In this document: one piece after another, positions 16,766 to 26,044 of the stretch | Layout: each line of letters begins with the position of its first letter | Numbering within the stretch: position 1 is the stretch's first letter | Source: Gracilibacillus caseinilyticus | GTDB lineage: Bacteria > Bacillota > Bacilli > Bacillales > Amphibacillaceae | DNA length: 64,000 nucleotides | Reading direction: 5' to 3' | Assembly: GCF_022919115.1 (NCBI RefSeq) | Contig: NZ_CP095072.1 | Span: forward strand, 4,216,001-4,280,000 | The notes under the pieces: generated by a model | What the model saw: only the letters and a program-made list of their open reading frames with translations | Database searches by the model: none | What the model was told of the DNA's origin: nothing | Made by a program: the position numbers and the translations under genes

Positions 16766-17288
16766 CTAACACCATCCTCAATTTTTTTAATCCTTGCTTT
16801 TTGGACTTTGAAATCGCTTGCGGTGATACTTTCATTATGCTAGCAATTTCTAGATCCTTGTACCCTTCAAAGTAGTGATAATAAATAATTACCTGTTGTT
16901 TTTTCGTTAAATTATTCCAAGCTTTGTCAAATTCAATATCTATATTACATTCATTTTTTAAGTTTTGTGTTTTTTCTGCAATTGCAGTATCTTTTAATGT
17001 CATACTACTATCATTCTTTATGGGTGCATCTAATATAAGAGGGGATTTTTCATTAATGGATCGGATATTCTTGTCCAAACGTTGAACTTCAAAGAAAGTT
17101 ATTTTCGAAAAATAAGCAATAGATTTTATTTTTAAGAAATATTTTTTAAAAGCCAGATTGATCTCATTCAAGTTATCCTCACAGGGGTTAATAAGGAAAC
17201 CGTTTACTACGTTTTTGAATTCAGGATTATTTACAAAGTTTTTTACAATAGGGTTGGAACTCTCCAATATAGCTGTTGCATAATTCAC
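16755..17288 (-). CDS. SigO/YvrI-like sigma-70 family factor
   Basis: 177 residues. The C-terminal half is a clear sigma region 4: LTKKQQVIIYYHYFEGYKD then helix-turn-helix IASIMKVSPQAISKSKKQG. The N-terminal half lacks a complete region 2; a stretch SIAYFSKITFFEVQRLDKNI near residue 60 resembles the corresponding part of SigO. Complementation by the small region-2-like protein at 16399 is expected from B. subtilis SigO-RsoA. ATG 17288 has GGAGGAGAT upstream. It likely directs transcription of neighbouring accessory genes, such as the two unknown paralogs; that is inference. Confidence 0.8.
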   Translation of the reverse strand: MNYATAILESSNPIVKNFVNNPEFKNVVNGFLINPCEDNLNEINLAFKKYFLKIKSIAYFSKITFFEVQRLDKNIRSINEKSPLILDAPIKNDSSMTLKDTAIAEKTQNLKNECNIDIEFDKAWNNLTKKQQVIIYYHYFEGYKDLEIASIMKVSPQAISKSKKQGLKKLRMVLDDG

Positions 17289-17416
17289 CTTGGATCTCCT
17301 CCTATCACTGCGAATGTAAGTTCGGTGGGAGCTTAAAAAATTAAAGACTCTATTATAAAAAAGAATCTCAACAATAAATATACCGTTATTTGATAAACAA
17401 TAAAGTCCAATATGTC

Positions 17417-17446
17417 AATAAGATCTACCTATTGGTAGATCTTATT
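17417..17446 (-). terminator. Terminator after unknown copy B
   Basis: Perfect 13-bp inverted repeat AATAAGATCTACC / GGTAGATCTTATT with a 4-base loop, 6 bases past the stop at 17453; only a short U-rich tail. Confidence 0.75.
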
Positions 17447-17452
17447 TAATTA

Positions 17453-17857
17453 TTAACCAAACAAAATACCATCTACATTAAGGTCGATTAACCAAGCATA
17501 AAAAGCTCTATCATTGCCATAAGCGCCTGAATGCGTTTCTTCCGCACGATCATTCAAACTTGATACATATCCCTCAAATTCACTTGGTACAGCCCAACTG
17601 TTACTTTCTAGAATATTAAAAATTTGATGACCTCTAACATGTGCGACAATTTCTAGTGCCAGTGAACGAGTTCCAATTGGCAATACTCGTCCCTTTCTCG
17701 CTTCATAGTTAGTTCTAATTACACTTGCCATATCTACGGCATTACCTACCCAATCATTAAGGTAGCTTTGAACAGTAGAGTCATTGTCTAATGTAATACC
17801 AGTACCACTGTTGTGCTTGCACCTGTTTTCTCCATTCTTCCCTGTATTTACTTTCAA
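17453..17857 (-). CDS. Unknown conserved protein, copy B
   Basis: Up to 134 residues from TTG 17857, but no convincing ribosome site; the true start may be different or the 5' end damaged. From about residue 18 (GTGITLDND) it aligns with copy A at 15207: NAVDMASVIRTNYEARKG, LPIGTRSLALEIVAHVRG, RAEETHSGAYGNDRAFYAWL. Compared with copy A it has a different variable middle (IFNILESNSWAVPSEF). Soluble, no signal peptide. It lies on the other side of the sigma operon from copy A. I do not recognise the family. Confidence 0.6.
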   Translation of the reverse strand: MKVNTGKNGENRCKHNSGTGITLDNDSTVQSYLNDWVGNAVDMASVIRTNYEARKGRVLPIGTRSLALEIVAHVRGHQIFNILESNSWAVPSEFEGYVSSLNDRAEETHSGAYGNDRAFYAWLIDLNVDGILFG

Positions 17858-17913
17858 AGGTTTTCCCGTTGTCGTTCACTCGTTAAGAAACAAACAGGAA
17901 CTTACAAAATGTT

Positions 17914-17956
17914 GATTTATGGCTAACTATACGCTTTTTTATAGTTGGCCATCAAT
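17914..17956. other. Hairpin with T-rich loop
   Basis: Imperfect stem TGGCTAACTATA / TATAGTTGGCCA with a loop containing six T. Lies upstream of copy B; might end a transcript from the right or act in a leader. 17858-18291 holds this, the hairpins at 18008 and 18152, and no gene. Confidence 0.45.
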
Positions 17957-18007
17957 CTACAGTTTGTTGTTATCGATTGTTTTAGAGGGAAGCGAGATGC
18001 CATTAGC

Positions 18008-18038
18008 TCGTTAGTTAGCGATTTTAGCTAACTAACGA
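18008..18038. other. Perfect 12-bp hairpin
   Basis: TCGTTAGTTAGC / GCTAACTAACGA with a 7-base loop, no U-run on either strand. Role unknown. Confidence 0.5.
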
Positions 18039-18151
18039 ATGATGAGTAGACCTTTAGACAACCCCAAAGAATGACGTAATTATTTTTCATGTTCCTTATT
18101 ATTACCCTTCCAACCAAAAACTTTCCACCTATTCAATGTATATCATAAATT

Positions 18152-18197
18152 AAAAAACAAAAGAGAACCGAGGGGTGAGTAAAACCTCGATTCTCTT
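18152..18197 (-). terminator. Terminator of the small membrane protein gene
   Basis: Minus-strand stem AAGAGAATCGAGG / CCTCGGTTCTCTT with a 10-base loop, followed by TTGTTTTTTAATT. Confidence 0.85.
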
Positions 18198-18291
18198 CCG
18201 TAAGAGAGATATTGGATAATATCAGTAAACCTATACCCCTGTTGTTCCGTCATTAAACACAAAATTGTTAATTTACTTAATTATAGAAGGT

Positions 18292-18474
18292 TTATTGTTT
18301 TGCTTTCTCTTCTAGCTCCATTAATTTAGTATAGCCCCATCCAGTGAAAGCAGTTAAAATAATATCTATTAATCCTGTTACGAAGGAAAGATATCCAAAA
18401 AGATATAGGACGGTCAAACTAATTACTGTACCAAGTAGAAAAAACAAGAGAAACCTTACTAAGTTTTGGGTCAT
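18292..18474 (-). CDS. Small two-span membrane protein
   Basis: 60 residues from ATG 18474 with AGGAGGTG seven bases upstream. Two spans (FLLFFLLGTVISLTVLYLF; LIDIILTAFTGWGYTKL) and a charged tail MELEEKAKQ. Same size, topology and kind of ribosome site as the protein at 14610, which follows the bacteriocin-like gene; hence possibly an orphan immunity-like protein. Closed by its own terminator. No recognised family. Confidence 0.55.
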   Translation of the reverse strand: MTQNLVRFLLFFLLGTVISLTVLYLFGYLSFVTGLIDIILTAFTGWGYTKLMELEEKAKQ

Positions 18475-18705
18475 TGTAACACCTCCTATAAAAAAGAAAA
18501 AAGAGAATCAAAGGGAAAGGATGATAAGCCCCCTTGATTATCTTCCAGCGTATGATAAAAAAAGATGTCGATCACTAAATATATACCCACCTTATTTATT
18601 ATAAACAATTATTGTGTTGCTACAAAGCTCTCAGTTGCATTTTGGTTTAATAAGATGGACAATCCTCAGTCTCAATGCAACACACAAGCTTATATAGACA
18701 ATAAA

Positions 18706-18921
18706 CTACTCCACATCATAAGCTCCTGCACGAATAAAATGCATTCTTTTTTGAAGATGTTTTTTCAAAGGGTGTAATTTACTATTGTTTATTAACTCTA
18801 CTTCATCCATATGGAACACAAACGATTTCCCTAGTAAACGATCGAATACATGTATCAATCTTAATTGCATTCCTTCTTCAAAAAACGTTTGTATCTTAAA
18901 TCGATCTTTTATTGCTTTCAA
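18706..18921 (-). CDS. Hypothetical 71-residue protein
   Basis: Not recognised. From TTG 18921 with AGGAG nine bases upstream it reads KAIKDRFKIQTFFEEGMQLRL-type residues, basic (PLKKHLQKRMHF) and soluble, ending AGAYDVE. It lies 19 bases after the small ORF at 18941, so the two may be one transcript or two pieces of a broken gene. Composition is unlike a random frame (few rare residues, regular charge pattern) but there is no independent support. The adjacent 18475-18705 has no gene. Confidence 0.4.
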   Translation of the reverse strand: MKAIKDRFKIQTFFEEGMQLRLIHVFDRLLGKSFVFHMDEVELINNSKLHPLKKHLQKRMHFIRAGAYDVE

Positions 18922-18940
18922 TAAATTGGCACTCCTATTA

Positions 18941-19084
18941 TTACATATAACTATTTGTATCCGTTGTAGTATATTGATTTACTAACTGTTTCTTCAGAAA
19001 CGCTTCACATGTTTTAACATGCCAAAATTTCGTTCCACTTATAATAACATCAGGTTCAGGAGCAATACCACGCTTTACGTACAT
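18941..19084 (-). CDS. Hypothetical 47-residue protein
   Basis: From ATG 19084: MYVKRGIAPEPDVI, then SGTKFWHVKTCEAFLKKQL. It overlaps the end of the heme A synthase fragment by 10 bases in another frame and lacks a clear ribosome site, so coupling or remnant status are both possible. Function unknown. Confidence 0.35.
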   Translation of the reverse strand: MYVKRGIAPEPDVIISGTKFWHVKTCEAFLKKQLVNQYTTTDTNSYM

Positions 19085-19320
19085 ATTAAGTTTAGATCGG
19101 TTATTAAAACCAATATCCCTGCAACGCTGGATATTAACCTATGGGTGTACTCAATAATAGTTTCTAGCGTTGGATTATATGGAATGACCTTTCCAAAGCA
19201 AAGCGGCCATGTCGTTCCGCATCCTTGACCAGATCCTGTTTTGGTGACAACGGCACCTTGTAAAAGGACAAATAGCACAATAATTGTTGTTAACATTGAA
19301 TAGGCTTTTAGTATTTTCAT
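19075..19320 (-). pseudogene. ctaA: Truncated heme A synthase (CtaA/Cox15 N-terminal fragment)
   Basis: 81 codons matching only the first quarter of heme A synthase (normally about 300 residues). Visible: first membrane span, VTKTGSGQGCGTTWPLC with the paired extracytoplasmic Cys residues, and IIEYTHRLISS containing the haem-ligand His of helix 2. After ILVLI the match stops and the frame ends. The ATG overlaps the stop of the hydrolase gene (ATGA), with AAGGTGA as ribosome site. It cannot make haem A; a leftover from rearrangement or duplication of ctaA, whose intact copy should be elsewhere. Confidence 0.85.
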
Positions 19321-20078
19321 GTTTCACCTTGACTAGTGTCATGAACATTATCCAACCAATTAACAATTGAATCTATGATGATTGCTTGTTGTTCACTAAC
19401 TGTGATCTGAGCTTCATTGTCACCGGACTGACTACCATATACACCAAAATAAGCATGGTTACCACCGGATATTTCAATGAATTTAGTTCTTTGTGGTAAA
19501 TTCGTGCTGTTTTTTTTAATTTTTTCAGGTGTACTTAGGCCATCCTCAGATCCGCTTATCGATAAAACGGGTAAGTTAGATTCACTCAAAATATCATTAT
19601 TTGGTGCATATGCACCAAGTAATATTAGCCCGTTTACTCTGTTTAAATATTGATCTGCATACATAGCTGCTGCTGCTCCTCCCATTGAATGACCAGCAAT
19701 ATACCATTCAATTCGATTATCATTCTCTATAACTTCATTTGCTTTTAAAACATCTAAAATTGGCAAATTTAATCTAACGGAGGGTATAGCTACTGTAATA
19801 TTTTGCTTTGATAACTCTTGTGCTAAATAGGCATACGCTTCAGGTTCAACTTTTGCACCAGGATAGAGTATTAAACCTTTATCAGCATTTACCGCTGTAT
19901 AGATATACCATCCATCCTCTGAATTCTTGACTTCCTCTATTTCGATTTGATGAGCATCTATCGCACTATATGTATTTTGAGTCCATATAAAAAATAAAGA
20001 CAAGCTCAAGATTACTACTATACCTAAAGTGATAAACGAAATAAATAACGCTTTTTTGTTGAGAAATTTTTTCATCAT
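19317..20078 (-). CDS. Membrane-anchored alpha/beta hydrolase
   Basis: 253 residues: N-terminal membrane anchor (residues about 9-31), then an alpha/beta hydrolase domain. Nucleophile elbow GHSMGG near residue 130, acid region SGSEDGLSTPEK, and the catalytic His in GGNHAYFGVYG near residue 215. This small family of secreted or anchored hydrolases has unknown natural substrates. A 5'-truncated, frameshifted relative is at 26040 (shared ILYxGAKVEPEAY and GGNHAxFGxYG). The downstream gene is the ctaA fragment. Confidence 0.85.
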   Translation of the reverse strand: MMKKFLNKKALFISFITLGIVVILSLSLFFIWTQNTYSAIDAHQIEIEEVKNSEDGWYIYTAVNADKGLILYPGAKVEPEAYAYLAQELSKQNITVAIPSVRLNLPILDVLKANEVIENDNRIEWYIAGHSMGGAAAAMYADQYLNRVNGLILLGAYAPNNDILSESNLPVLSISGSEDGLSTPEKIKKNSTNLPQRTKFIEISGGNHAYFGVYGSQSGDNEAQITVSEQQAIIIDSIVNWLDNVHDTSQGET

Positions 20079-20670
20079 TAAAACCGAATCATTCCAAATT
20101 TCAATTAAGCAGTGGAGTTTAGATATTCTACTGCTAATTTGAAATTAAAGAACGATTTTCCTTTCTTGATTTTTTTAGGAGTATCTCATTATATTTTCTA
20201 TACTGTTACATATTTTCATTGCTCTTCCCTCAGTAAATCTACTTCATTAAGGAATAGGGTTCATCAATTATACTCCAATCTTCCTTTAGGTGGTCAACTA
20301 TTAACTACACAGTAGCTACTGATGTCTAAGATATTTTAAATGAACATCAGGTTAAGAAACTGTTTAATACGGAGCATTTGATTATCCAATTACGCCGCAC
20401 CTCATAAGGATAACAATCGCTAATATAAAAACAGAATTGTTTAATAGAGTTAAGCTTGCTCATCCTTTTTTGCAAGTACCATCGTCATTTCATGCACTAT
20501 TGTAATAATCCCCCCATGCGCCCTTTACCTGAAGCAACATACTCTCTCTATAGTAGAACATAATAATTGTAAGTCCTGATCTGATGAATAAACATACAAT
20601 AAACGCATTGTAGCGGCCAGTTATGGGTCTTTTAAAGAAACACATCATATGAAATTGACATTATTTATGT

Positions 20671-20706
20671 AACAAGACGCAATCTCCTCCGAAAATGCGC
20701 CTTGTT
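20671..20706 (-). terminator. Probable terminator of the RND pump gene
   Basis: Inverted repeat AACAAGACGCA / TGCGCCTTGTT with one G-T pair and a 14-base loop, about 50 bases after the stop; the U-rich tail is weak. The rest of 20079-20756 has no gene I can recognise. Confidence 0.5.
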
Positions 20707-20756
20707 GTGTTTATAAGATCGATCTAGCCATTGATTATTATTGAGCTATCATTTCC

Positions 20757-23700
20757 TTACATTGTTTCATTAGTCGTTTTCTTTCTTCTAAAACGATAAA
20801 AAACGAGGTATAGCATTGGTACCATAATCAGCGTTAACACGGCTGAGAAGATAATACCAGATATGATGGTAACGGCAAGTGGTGTAAAGAGAGCATCGCC
20901 ACTTACAGCAACTGGAATTAAAGCAACGATTGACGTAATGGCCGTTAGAAGGATCGGGCGTAGGCGTACGCGCCCGGATTCAATCACAGCTTCTTTCACA
21001 TCCATGCCTTTTTTCAGTGCTTGTTCGATAAATTCAATTAACACAACCGAATTTCTCACTACAATTCCGGTGAGTGATACCATACCCATGACACCAAGGA
21101 AACTAATCGGTGTTTGCGTGACAAATAGTCCAAGGATTGCACCCGCGATCGCAAGATATACCGCGACAAGTACAAGGAAAGGTAACGAAAGAGAGTTAAA
21201 TTGAAGTGCAATTAACAGATACACAAGAAAGAGCACTATGATGAAGAGCACCGTAATTTCGGCAAAGAAATCACTTTGAGCTTCATTTTCACCGCCAATT
21301 GTAATGCTGTAATCAGCGTCATCGAGCTGAGCACGCTTATCATCGACGATTTCGGTTACGTTTGCCTTATAGTTCTCCTCATTTTCTGGAAAGGCTCGAA
21401 GCGTAATCGAGCGTTCTCCATCAGTGTGAGAAATCCTTTGAATTTTTTCGTTTTCTTGTGTTGTGACAAGCTCATCCAAAGAGATAAGTTCGGGTGTTTC
21501 GCCTGTAGACTCGGCTGGGAGCTCGAGTTTAGAAAGATCAATTCTTTTTTGGCTTCCTTCAAGGACGATATTCATATCACGCTTTACAACGCCATTATCA
21601 AATGCTTTTAAAGGAATGCCTTCAGTCGCAAGTCGAATTTGCTCACTGACCTGATTGACGGTAATACCATTTTCTTCGAGTACATCACGCTTTGGTACAT
21701 ACTCGAGAGAAGGTTCAAATTGTCCTACGTTATCATCTACAAGATTTGTTTCAAGTCCTTTAATTTCCTTCGTCAATTCATCTCTAAGGTCAACTAATTG
21801 GTTGATTTCCGGGCCACTGATGGTAACCGTTACCGGGGCTCCCGCTGGAGGTCCTTGTTGAATTGTTTCCATGAAGATCTGAGCATCAGGGTATTTATTT
21901 CTGAGTTTATCTTCCCAATCATTAATCAGTCCTTGGGCTGTTTGACCTTCTCGATCGACTCTGGCTACAATTTGCCCAGTATTCTCTCCAGGGCTCGTTA
22001 ATGAACTATTAAAGAGGCCAGGAGTACCAGTTCCTGAGAATACGCTAGTTTCGTAAACGCCGTCATCCGTCTTTAACCTTTCCTCAATCTCCTGAAGTGT
22101 CTCGTGCGTTTCTTCAATTGGAGTCCCGATTGGAAGAGTGATGTCTACCGTTACTTCTTCCTTATCAGCTGCTGGGAAGAACTCAAACGGTGTTAAAACA
22201 ACTAATCCAAAAATAGCAGTGGTAAAGACAAGACCAAGAAAGGAGACTAAAACCGGTTTTTTAGAAAATTTGTTTAAGAGCTTGTCTGCATAAACATCAG
22301 CAAGCTTATTTAACGGTTTTCCAATAATTCCCGGTGCGTCAGATATAGGCTTCTTTGATCGACGGCTTAAGAAGTAACGCAAAATCGGCACAAATACTAA
22401 TGCAACTAGTGTCGATGCGATAATCGTTGTAATTAGAACCGTTGGCAAGGCACGTATAAATGCTCCATTTCCACCAGAAAGGAAGAGAAGTGGCAGGAAT
22501 GTAAACACAATGGCAAGAGAAGAGGTCACAATAGATACCCAGACTTCTTTGACACCATCTACAGTGCCCATTAATCCTTTATTACCTAGCTTATATCTTC
22601 GTTGGATATTGTCGTTAATAACGATTGAGTCATCCACGATAATTCCTAATGCAATGATTACACCAATAACGGAAATTTGGTTGAGATCAACACCAGTGAA
22701 TGAAAGTGGTATTAATCCCATGAGCACAGCAATTGGAACGGCAAGTGCCACAACCAGTGCACCAGATCCAGTTAGCCCAAGAGATGTTGCCACAATAACT
22801 GCCAGAACAGATATGGCTAAAGATAGGAATAGGCTATCAAAAATATCTGTTACGACTGATGCTTGTGAGTAATAAGACTCCAGTTCAACGTTTGAAGGCA
22901 GACTTTCGGAAAGTTCATCCACTTTATCACCCACACGTTCATCAACGGTTGGGATATCTTCCCCTGCTTTTACGTATGCAGTGAAGGATACAGAAGGCTT
23001 TCCTTCAAATGTAATAATGTCTTCCAGCTCTTTCGGACTCACCTCAACATTAGCGATGTCTTTTAAGTAAACAATTTCCCCCGCGGGGTTTTTACCAACA
23101 AAAATTTCTTTCATCTGGTCGAGTGATTCATAATTTCTAACAGAAAGCTGGACAACTTCATTATCCATCTGCTGTTTCCCTAGAGGGGTTGGGTAATATT
23201 CATTATTAATGGCATTTTGAACGTCTGTCACGTTCAAGCCAGACTCTTTCAATTGATCTTGATTCAATTTTATTAAGATTTTTTCTTCAGGCAGTCCTTT
23301 AATGGTCACACCTGAAACGCCTGACAATTCCTCTACTTCATCTTTCCATCGGTTTAATTCCTCTTGAAGGGAAAGAAGGTTTTCGCGCCTATCGCTTGTG
23401 AGATGGTAGGAAACAATCGGCGTTTCTGCTGTTGATTCGTTAACATTGGGTTCCTGGGCCTCCTCTGGAAGCGAAGCAGAAGTATCAGAAACCACCTGGC
23501 GGACATCACCAAGTACTTCTTTCTTATTTTCTCCTTCTTCTACTTCCACAACAATGTTGGAAAAGCCAGCTGTAGAAGAAGATGTTACTTCAGCTATGCC
23601 ATCGATTGAATTAAGCGATGACTCGATGGGATTTGTAATTGATTGTTCAACATTATCCACTGTCGCACCAGGATAAACAGTACTAATTGTCCCAATATTC

Positions 23701-23819
23701 ACTGTCGTTTCTGGTAGTTCACGCTGTGGCAATTGTATGAATGTATATGCTCCAACACTTACAAACAATATAATCAATACTATAAAAAGCTTGGAACGTT
23801 GTAAGATCCATTTCAGCAT
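20757..23819 (-). CDS. swrC: RND-family efflux pump (SwrC/AcrB-like)
   Basis: Proton-driven exporter in the cytoplasmic membrane, 1020 residues. First span at the N-terminus (LFIVLIILFVSVGAYTFI), large extracytoplasmic loop, then the span 4 proton-relay motif GIIVDDSIVINDN near residue 395, and a second half with span 10 motif GIVVRNSVVLIEF. SwrC (YerP) of B. subtilis is the closest known relative by architecture; it exports surfactin and other amphipaths. ATG 23819 has GAGGAGG upstream. A TetR regulator is encoded divergently at 24121 and a TetR-type operator lies in between at 23843. Confidence 0.92.
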   Translation of the reverse strand: MLKWILQRSKLFIVLIILFVSVGAYTFIQLPQRELPETTVNIGTISTVYPGATVDNVEQSITNPIESSLNSIDGIAEVTSSSTAGFSNIVVEVEEGENKKEVLGDVRQVVSDTSASLPEEAQEPNVNESTAETPIVSYHLTSDRRENLLSLQEELNRWKDEVEELSGVSGVTIKGLPEEKILIKLNQDQLKESGLNVTDVQNAINNEYYPTPLGKQQMDNEVVQLSVRNYESLDQMKEIFVGKNPAGEIVYLKDIANVEVSPKELEDIITFEGKPSVSFTAYVKAGEDIPTVDERVGDKVDELSESLPSNVELESYYSQASVVTDIFDSLFLSLAISVLAVIVATSLGLTGSGALVVALAVPIAVLMGLIPLSFTGVDLNQISVIGVIIALGIIVDDSIVINDNIQRRYKLGNKGLMGTVDGVKEVWVSIVTSSLAIVFTFLPLLFLSGGNGAFIRALPTVLITTIIASTLVALVFVPILRYFLSRRSKKPISDAPGIIGKPLNKLADVYADKLLNKFSKKPVLVSFLGLVFTTAIFGLVVLTPFEFFPAADKEEVTVDITLPIGTPIEETHETLQEIEERLKTDDGVYETSVFSGTGTPGLFNSSLTSPGENTGQIVARVDREGQTAQGLINDWEDKLRNKYPDAQIFMETIQQGPPAGAPVTVTISGPEINQLVDLRDELTKEIKGLETNLVDDNVGQFEPSLEYVPKRDVLEENGITVNQVSEQIRLATEGIPLKAFDNGVVKRDMNIVLEGSQKRIDLSKLELPAESTGETPELISLDELVTTQENEKIQRISHTDGERSITLRAFPENEENYKANVTEIVDDKRAQLDDADYSITIGGENEAQSDFFAEITVLFIIVLFLVYLLIALQFNSLSLPFLVLVAVYLAIAGAILGLFVTQTPISFLGVMGMVSLTGIVVRNSVVLIEFIEQALKKGMDVKEAVIESGRVRLRPILLTAITSIVALIPVAVSGDALFTPLAVTIISGIIFSAVLTLIMVPMLYLVFYRFRRKKTTNETM

Positions 23820-23842
23820 TAGTAGCCTCCTCTGTTAGTTTT

Positions 23843-23858
23843 TTGACTAAACGGTCAA
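23843..23858. promoter_or_regulatory. TetR-type operator TTGACTAAACGGTCAA
   Basis: Inverted repeat TTGAC(T/C)...GGTCAA, 24 bases before the pump start and likely overlapping its transcription start, as expected for repression by the divergent TetR protein. 23820-24120 otherwise holds only promoter sequence. Confidence 0.65.
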
Positions 23859-24120
23859 CGAACTCTATTATATTTCAATAAACGTTTTTATATAAACATT
23901 TATATTATCGACTCAATAGTCATTTTCACTTATAAAAGCATAGATGTCAAGAAGTAATTGTGTTAGAATATTTTATTGGAAAGAGAAAAGCTACAAATGA
24001 TATGATAAAGTGAATCACAAACGTCAAGCACACAGTTAGTGAGTTAGGTTACTTGCTACGACTGACACCTCGCTAATTAAGTAGTGTGTACTGGCGGAAG
24101 AAAACTTCGAGGTGAACGTA

Positions 24121-25008
24121 ATGGATAAAAAAAAAGCAATACTTGAAGCTGCTGTTGAGTTGATTGCAGAAAAAGGATACACGCATACATCAATGCAGCA
24201 AATCGCTGATAGCGTTGGTATATCAAAAGGATCGCTTTACTCCTATTTCCCATCAAAAGAAGATTTGTTTGTATCCATATATGAGCATTATCAGCAACTT
24301 GTTTTTGAACGTGCTTTTGTGGTTGGATTAGACCGTAACCTGCCACCTTATGAACGTTTTGCTAAACAATTTCAAGTTCAATTTGAGGGGGTATTAGAAT
24401 ATAAATCGTACATGAGAATGCATATGCGTAGTGAATCCGCTCAAAATAGTGAAAAGCTAAAAGGATTAGGCCATCGTATGAGAGGACGATTATTTAGCTG
24501 GATGGAACAAAATTTAATTGATTTATATGGAGAAGATATTGGGCCATACAAATGGGATTTAATGTGGATGACACAGTCAATTTATACGTCATACACAGGT
24601 CTCATGACTTCTTCTGAGGCTGAGGATCAGATCTCCCCACAAGAGCTTGGTAAACACATCGTAAGGCAGGTTGACATCCTTGCGAATGATTTTCTATCAG
24701 GAAAAAGCACACCTCTTTTAGATGAAGAGATAATGCGTCCATTTTCCGTAGGGATGGATCGAGCGGGAGCCTTTACATCTTTCGAGAAAAGAGAAAAAGC
24801 CTGGGAAGCACTTTATAAAAGCATTCATGAGCTAAATAACTCACAATATTATATTGCCATAACAGATCGGATCTCAGAAGAATCGAGAAAATCAAAACCT
24901 GATGAGATTGTGATGAAAGGATTGTTTCATTTATTGAAAGAGGAAGAGATGCTAGAGGCAAAAGCACACATCTTAGAACAACAAATACTTCCAGAAACAA
25001 AACATTAA
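24121..25008 (+). CDS. TetR-family regulator of the RND pump
   Basis: 295 residues from ATG 24121 (GAGGTG six bases upstream). N-terminal TetR DNA-binding domain: ILEAAVELIAEKGYTHTSM, helix-turn-helix IADSVGISKGSLYSYFPSKEDL near residues 30-50. The C-terminal ligand domain is larger than usual (TetR proteins are about 190-220 residues), similar to YerO of B. subtilis, which represses yerP/swrC. Divergent from the pump gene, so local autoregulated repression is likely. Confidence 0.9.
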   Translation: MDKKKAILEAAVELIAEKGYTHTSMQQIADSVGISKGSLYSYFPSKEDLFVSIYEHYQQLVFERAFVVGLDRNLPPYERFAKQFQVQFEGVLEYKSYMRMHMRSESAQNSEKLKGLGHRMRGRLFSWMEQNLIDLYGEDIGPYKWDLMWMTQSIYTSYTGLMTSSEAEDQISPQELGKHIVRQVDILANDFLSGKSTPLLDEEIMRPFSVGMDRAGAFTSFEKREKAWEALYKSIHELNNSQYYIAITDRISEESRKSKPDEIVMKGLFHLLKEEEMLEAKAHILEQQILPETKH

Positions 25009-25375
25009 AAAAGTTTCTTTCCTTTAGTGTGTGCCCTAAATGCAAGATGCGTTGCAGTACCGGCACCGGACGTGGACTTCTTTTCCAACTACCGGCAAAC
25101 TCAATGTATGCTCCTTTCTTTCAACCTAAATAAGTAGCGGTATGTCTTAATTACATTTCAGTTGCTCAACGGCGTAACGGAGTTTTTAAACTACCCATGA
25201 TCAATTAACTGCTTTCGATGAACCCACTTTATCTAACTAACCTAAGACATAATATACTTTAAAATTTTACCAAAATACGCAGTGTACCATTGCAGGAATA
25301 TTATAGTGCTAATTAAGAAACATCTGAATAGGGATTCTTATATCATTAGAGTTAACAAAACAGGAGGAGAGTTAA

Positions 25376-26044
25376 TTGGATACATTTCTTTTCAGCTTTT
25401 TTACAGTTGCCTATATCGTTCTATTTGTATTAGGACTATTACTATTTAGAACCTACCACATACAGAGTATATTGTTACTCTTACCTGTAATGGTTGGGCT
25501 TATCTATGACAACGGAATTATTGCTATTGGGCGATACATAGGAGAAGGAACTTTATTAGAAGGATTAAACCTTGCTCGCTTTTGGATACATGCATTATTC
25601 ACTCCCATGCTCGTACTATATGCTTGGAAAACACTTGAACAAGGAGAAGTCTTATGGGCTAAGCAATCTTTAGGGCGTATATCTGCCTTTTTATTAACCT
25701 TATCATTGGTGCTGATAGAACTTTTCACTGAAGTATTCGGACTTAATTTAGTGGCAAGTGTTGAATACGGTGTACTAAGTTATAGTTCAAACGAAATATC
25801 GAACGGACCTCCCATCATGGTATTAGGTGTATCACTCGTATTGTTTGTTGCTTCTATTATCATCTGGCGGAAACAAAAATGGCCGTGGTTTTTCGTGGGT
25901 TCCCTATTAATGATTATCGGAAGCGCTGTGGGGTTACCGATAGAAAGTGGAGCAGTTATAAACTTTTTCGAAGTAGCGTTAATCAGCTCCTTGCTTTGTA
26001 CAGCCTACTTTCAAAATAAAAGGGGGACCAGAAAAACAGGATAA
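25376..26044 (+). CDS. Six-span membrane protein of unknown function
   Basis: 222 residues from TTG 25376 with AGGAGGAG six bases upstream. About six to seven spans (FTVAYIVLFVLGLLLF; ILLLLPVMVGLIY; and others). A conserved-looking YDNGIIAIGRYIGEG loop follows span 2. No family recognised. Its 3' end runs into the remnant of an alpha/beta hydrolase in another frame, which shows a deletion or fusion junction at about 26040. 25009-25375 upstream shows no gene. Confidence 0.7.
   Translation: MDTFLFSFFTVAYIVLFVLGLLLFRTYHIQSILLLLPVMVGLIYDNGIIAIGRYIGEGTLLEGLNLARFWIHALFTPMLVLYAWKTLEQGEVLWAKQSLGRISAFLLTLSLVLIELFTEVFGLNLVASVEYGVLSYSSNEISNGPPIMVLGVSLVLFVASIIIWRKQKWPWFFVGSLLMIIGSAVGLPIESGAVINFFEVALISSLLCTAYFQNKRGTRKTG

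Noticed and set aside
20112..20315. 67-codon plus-strand frame
   Set aside because: No ribosome site, no similarity recognised, and composition like other non-coding frames nearby.
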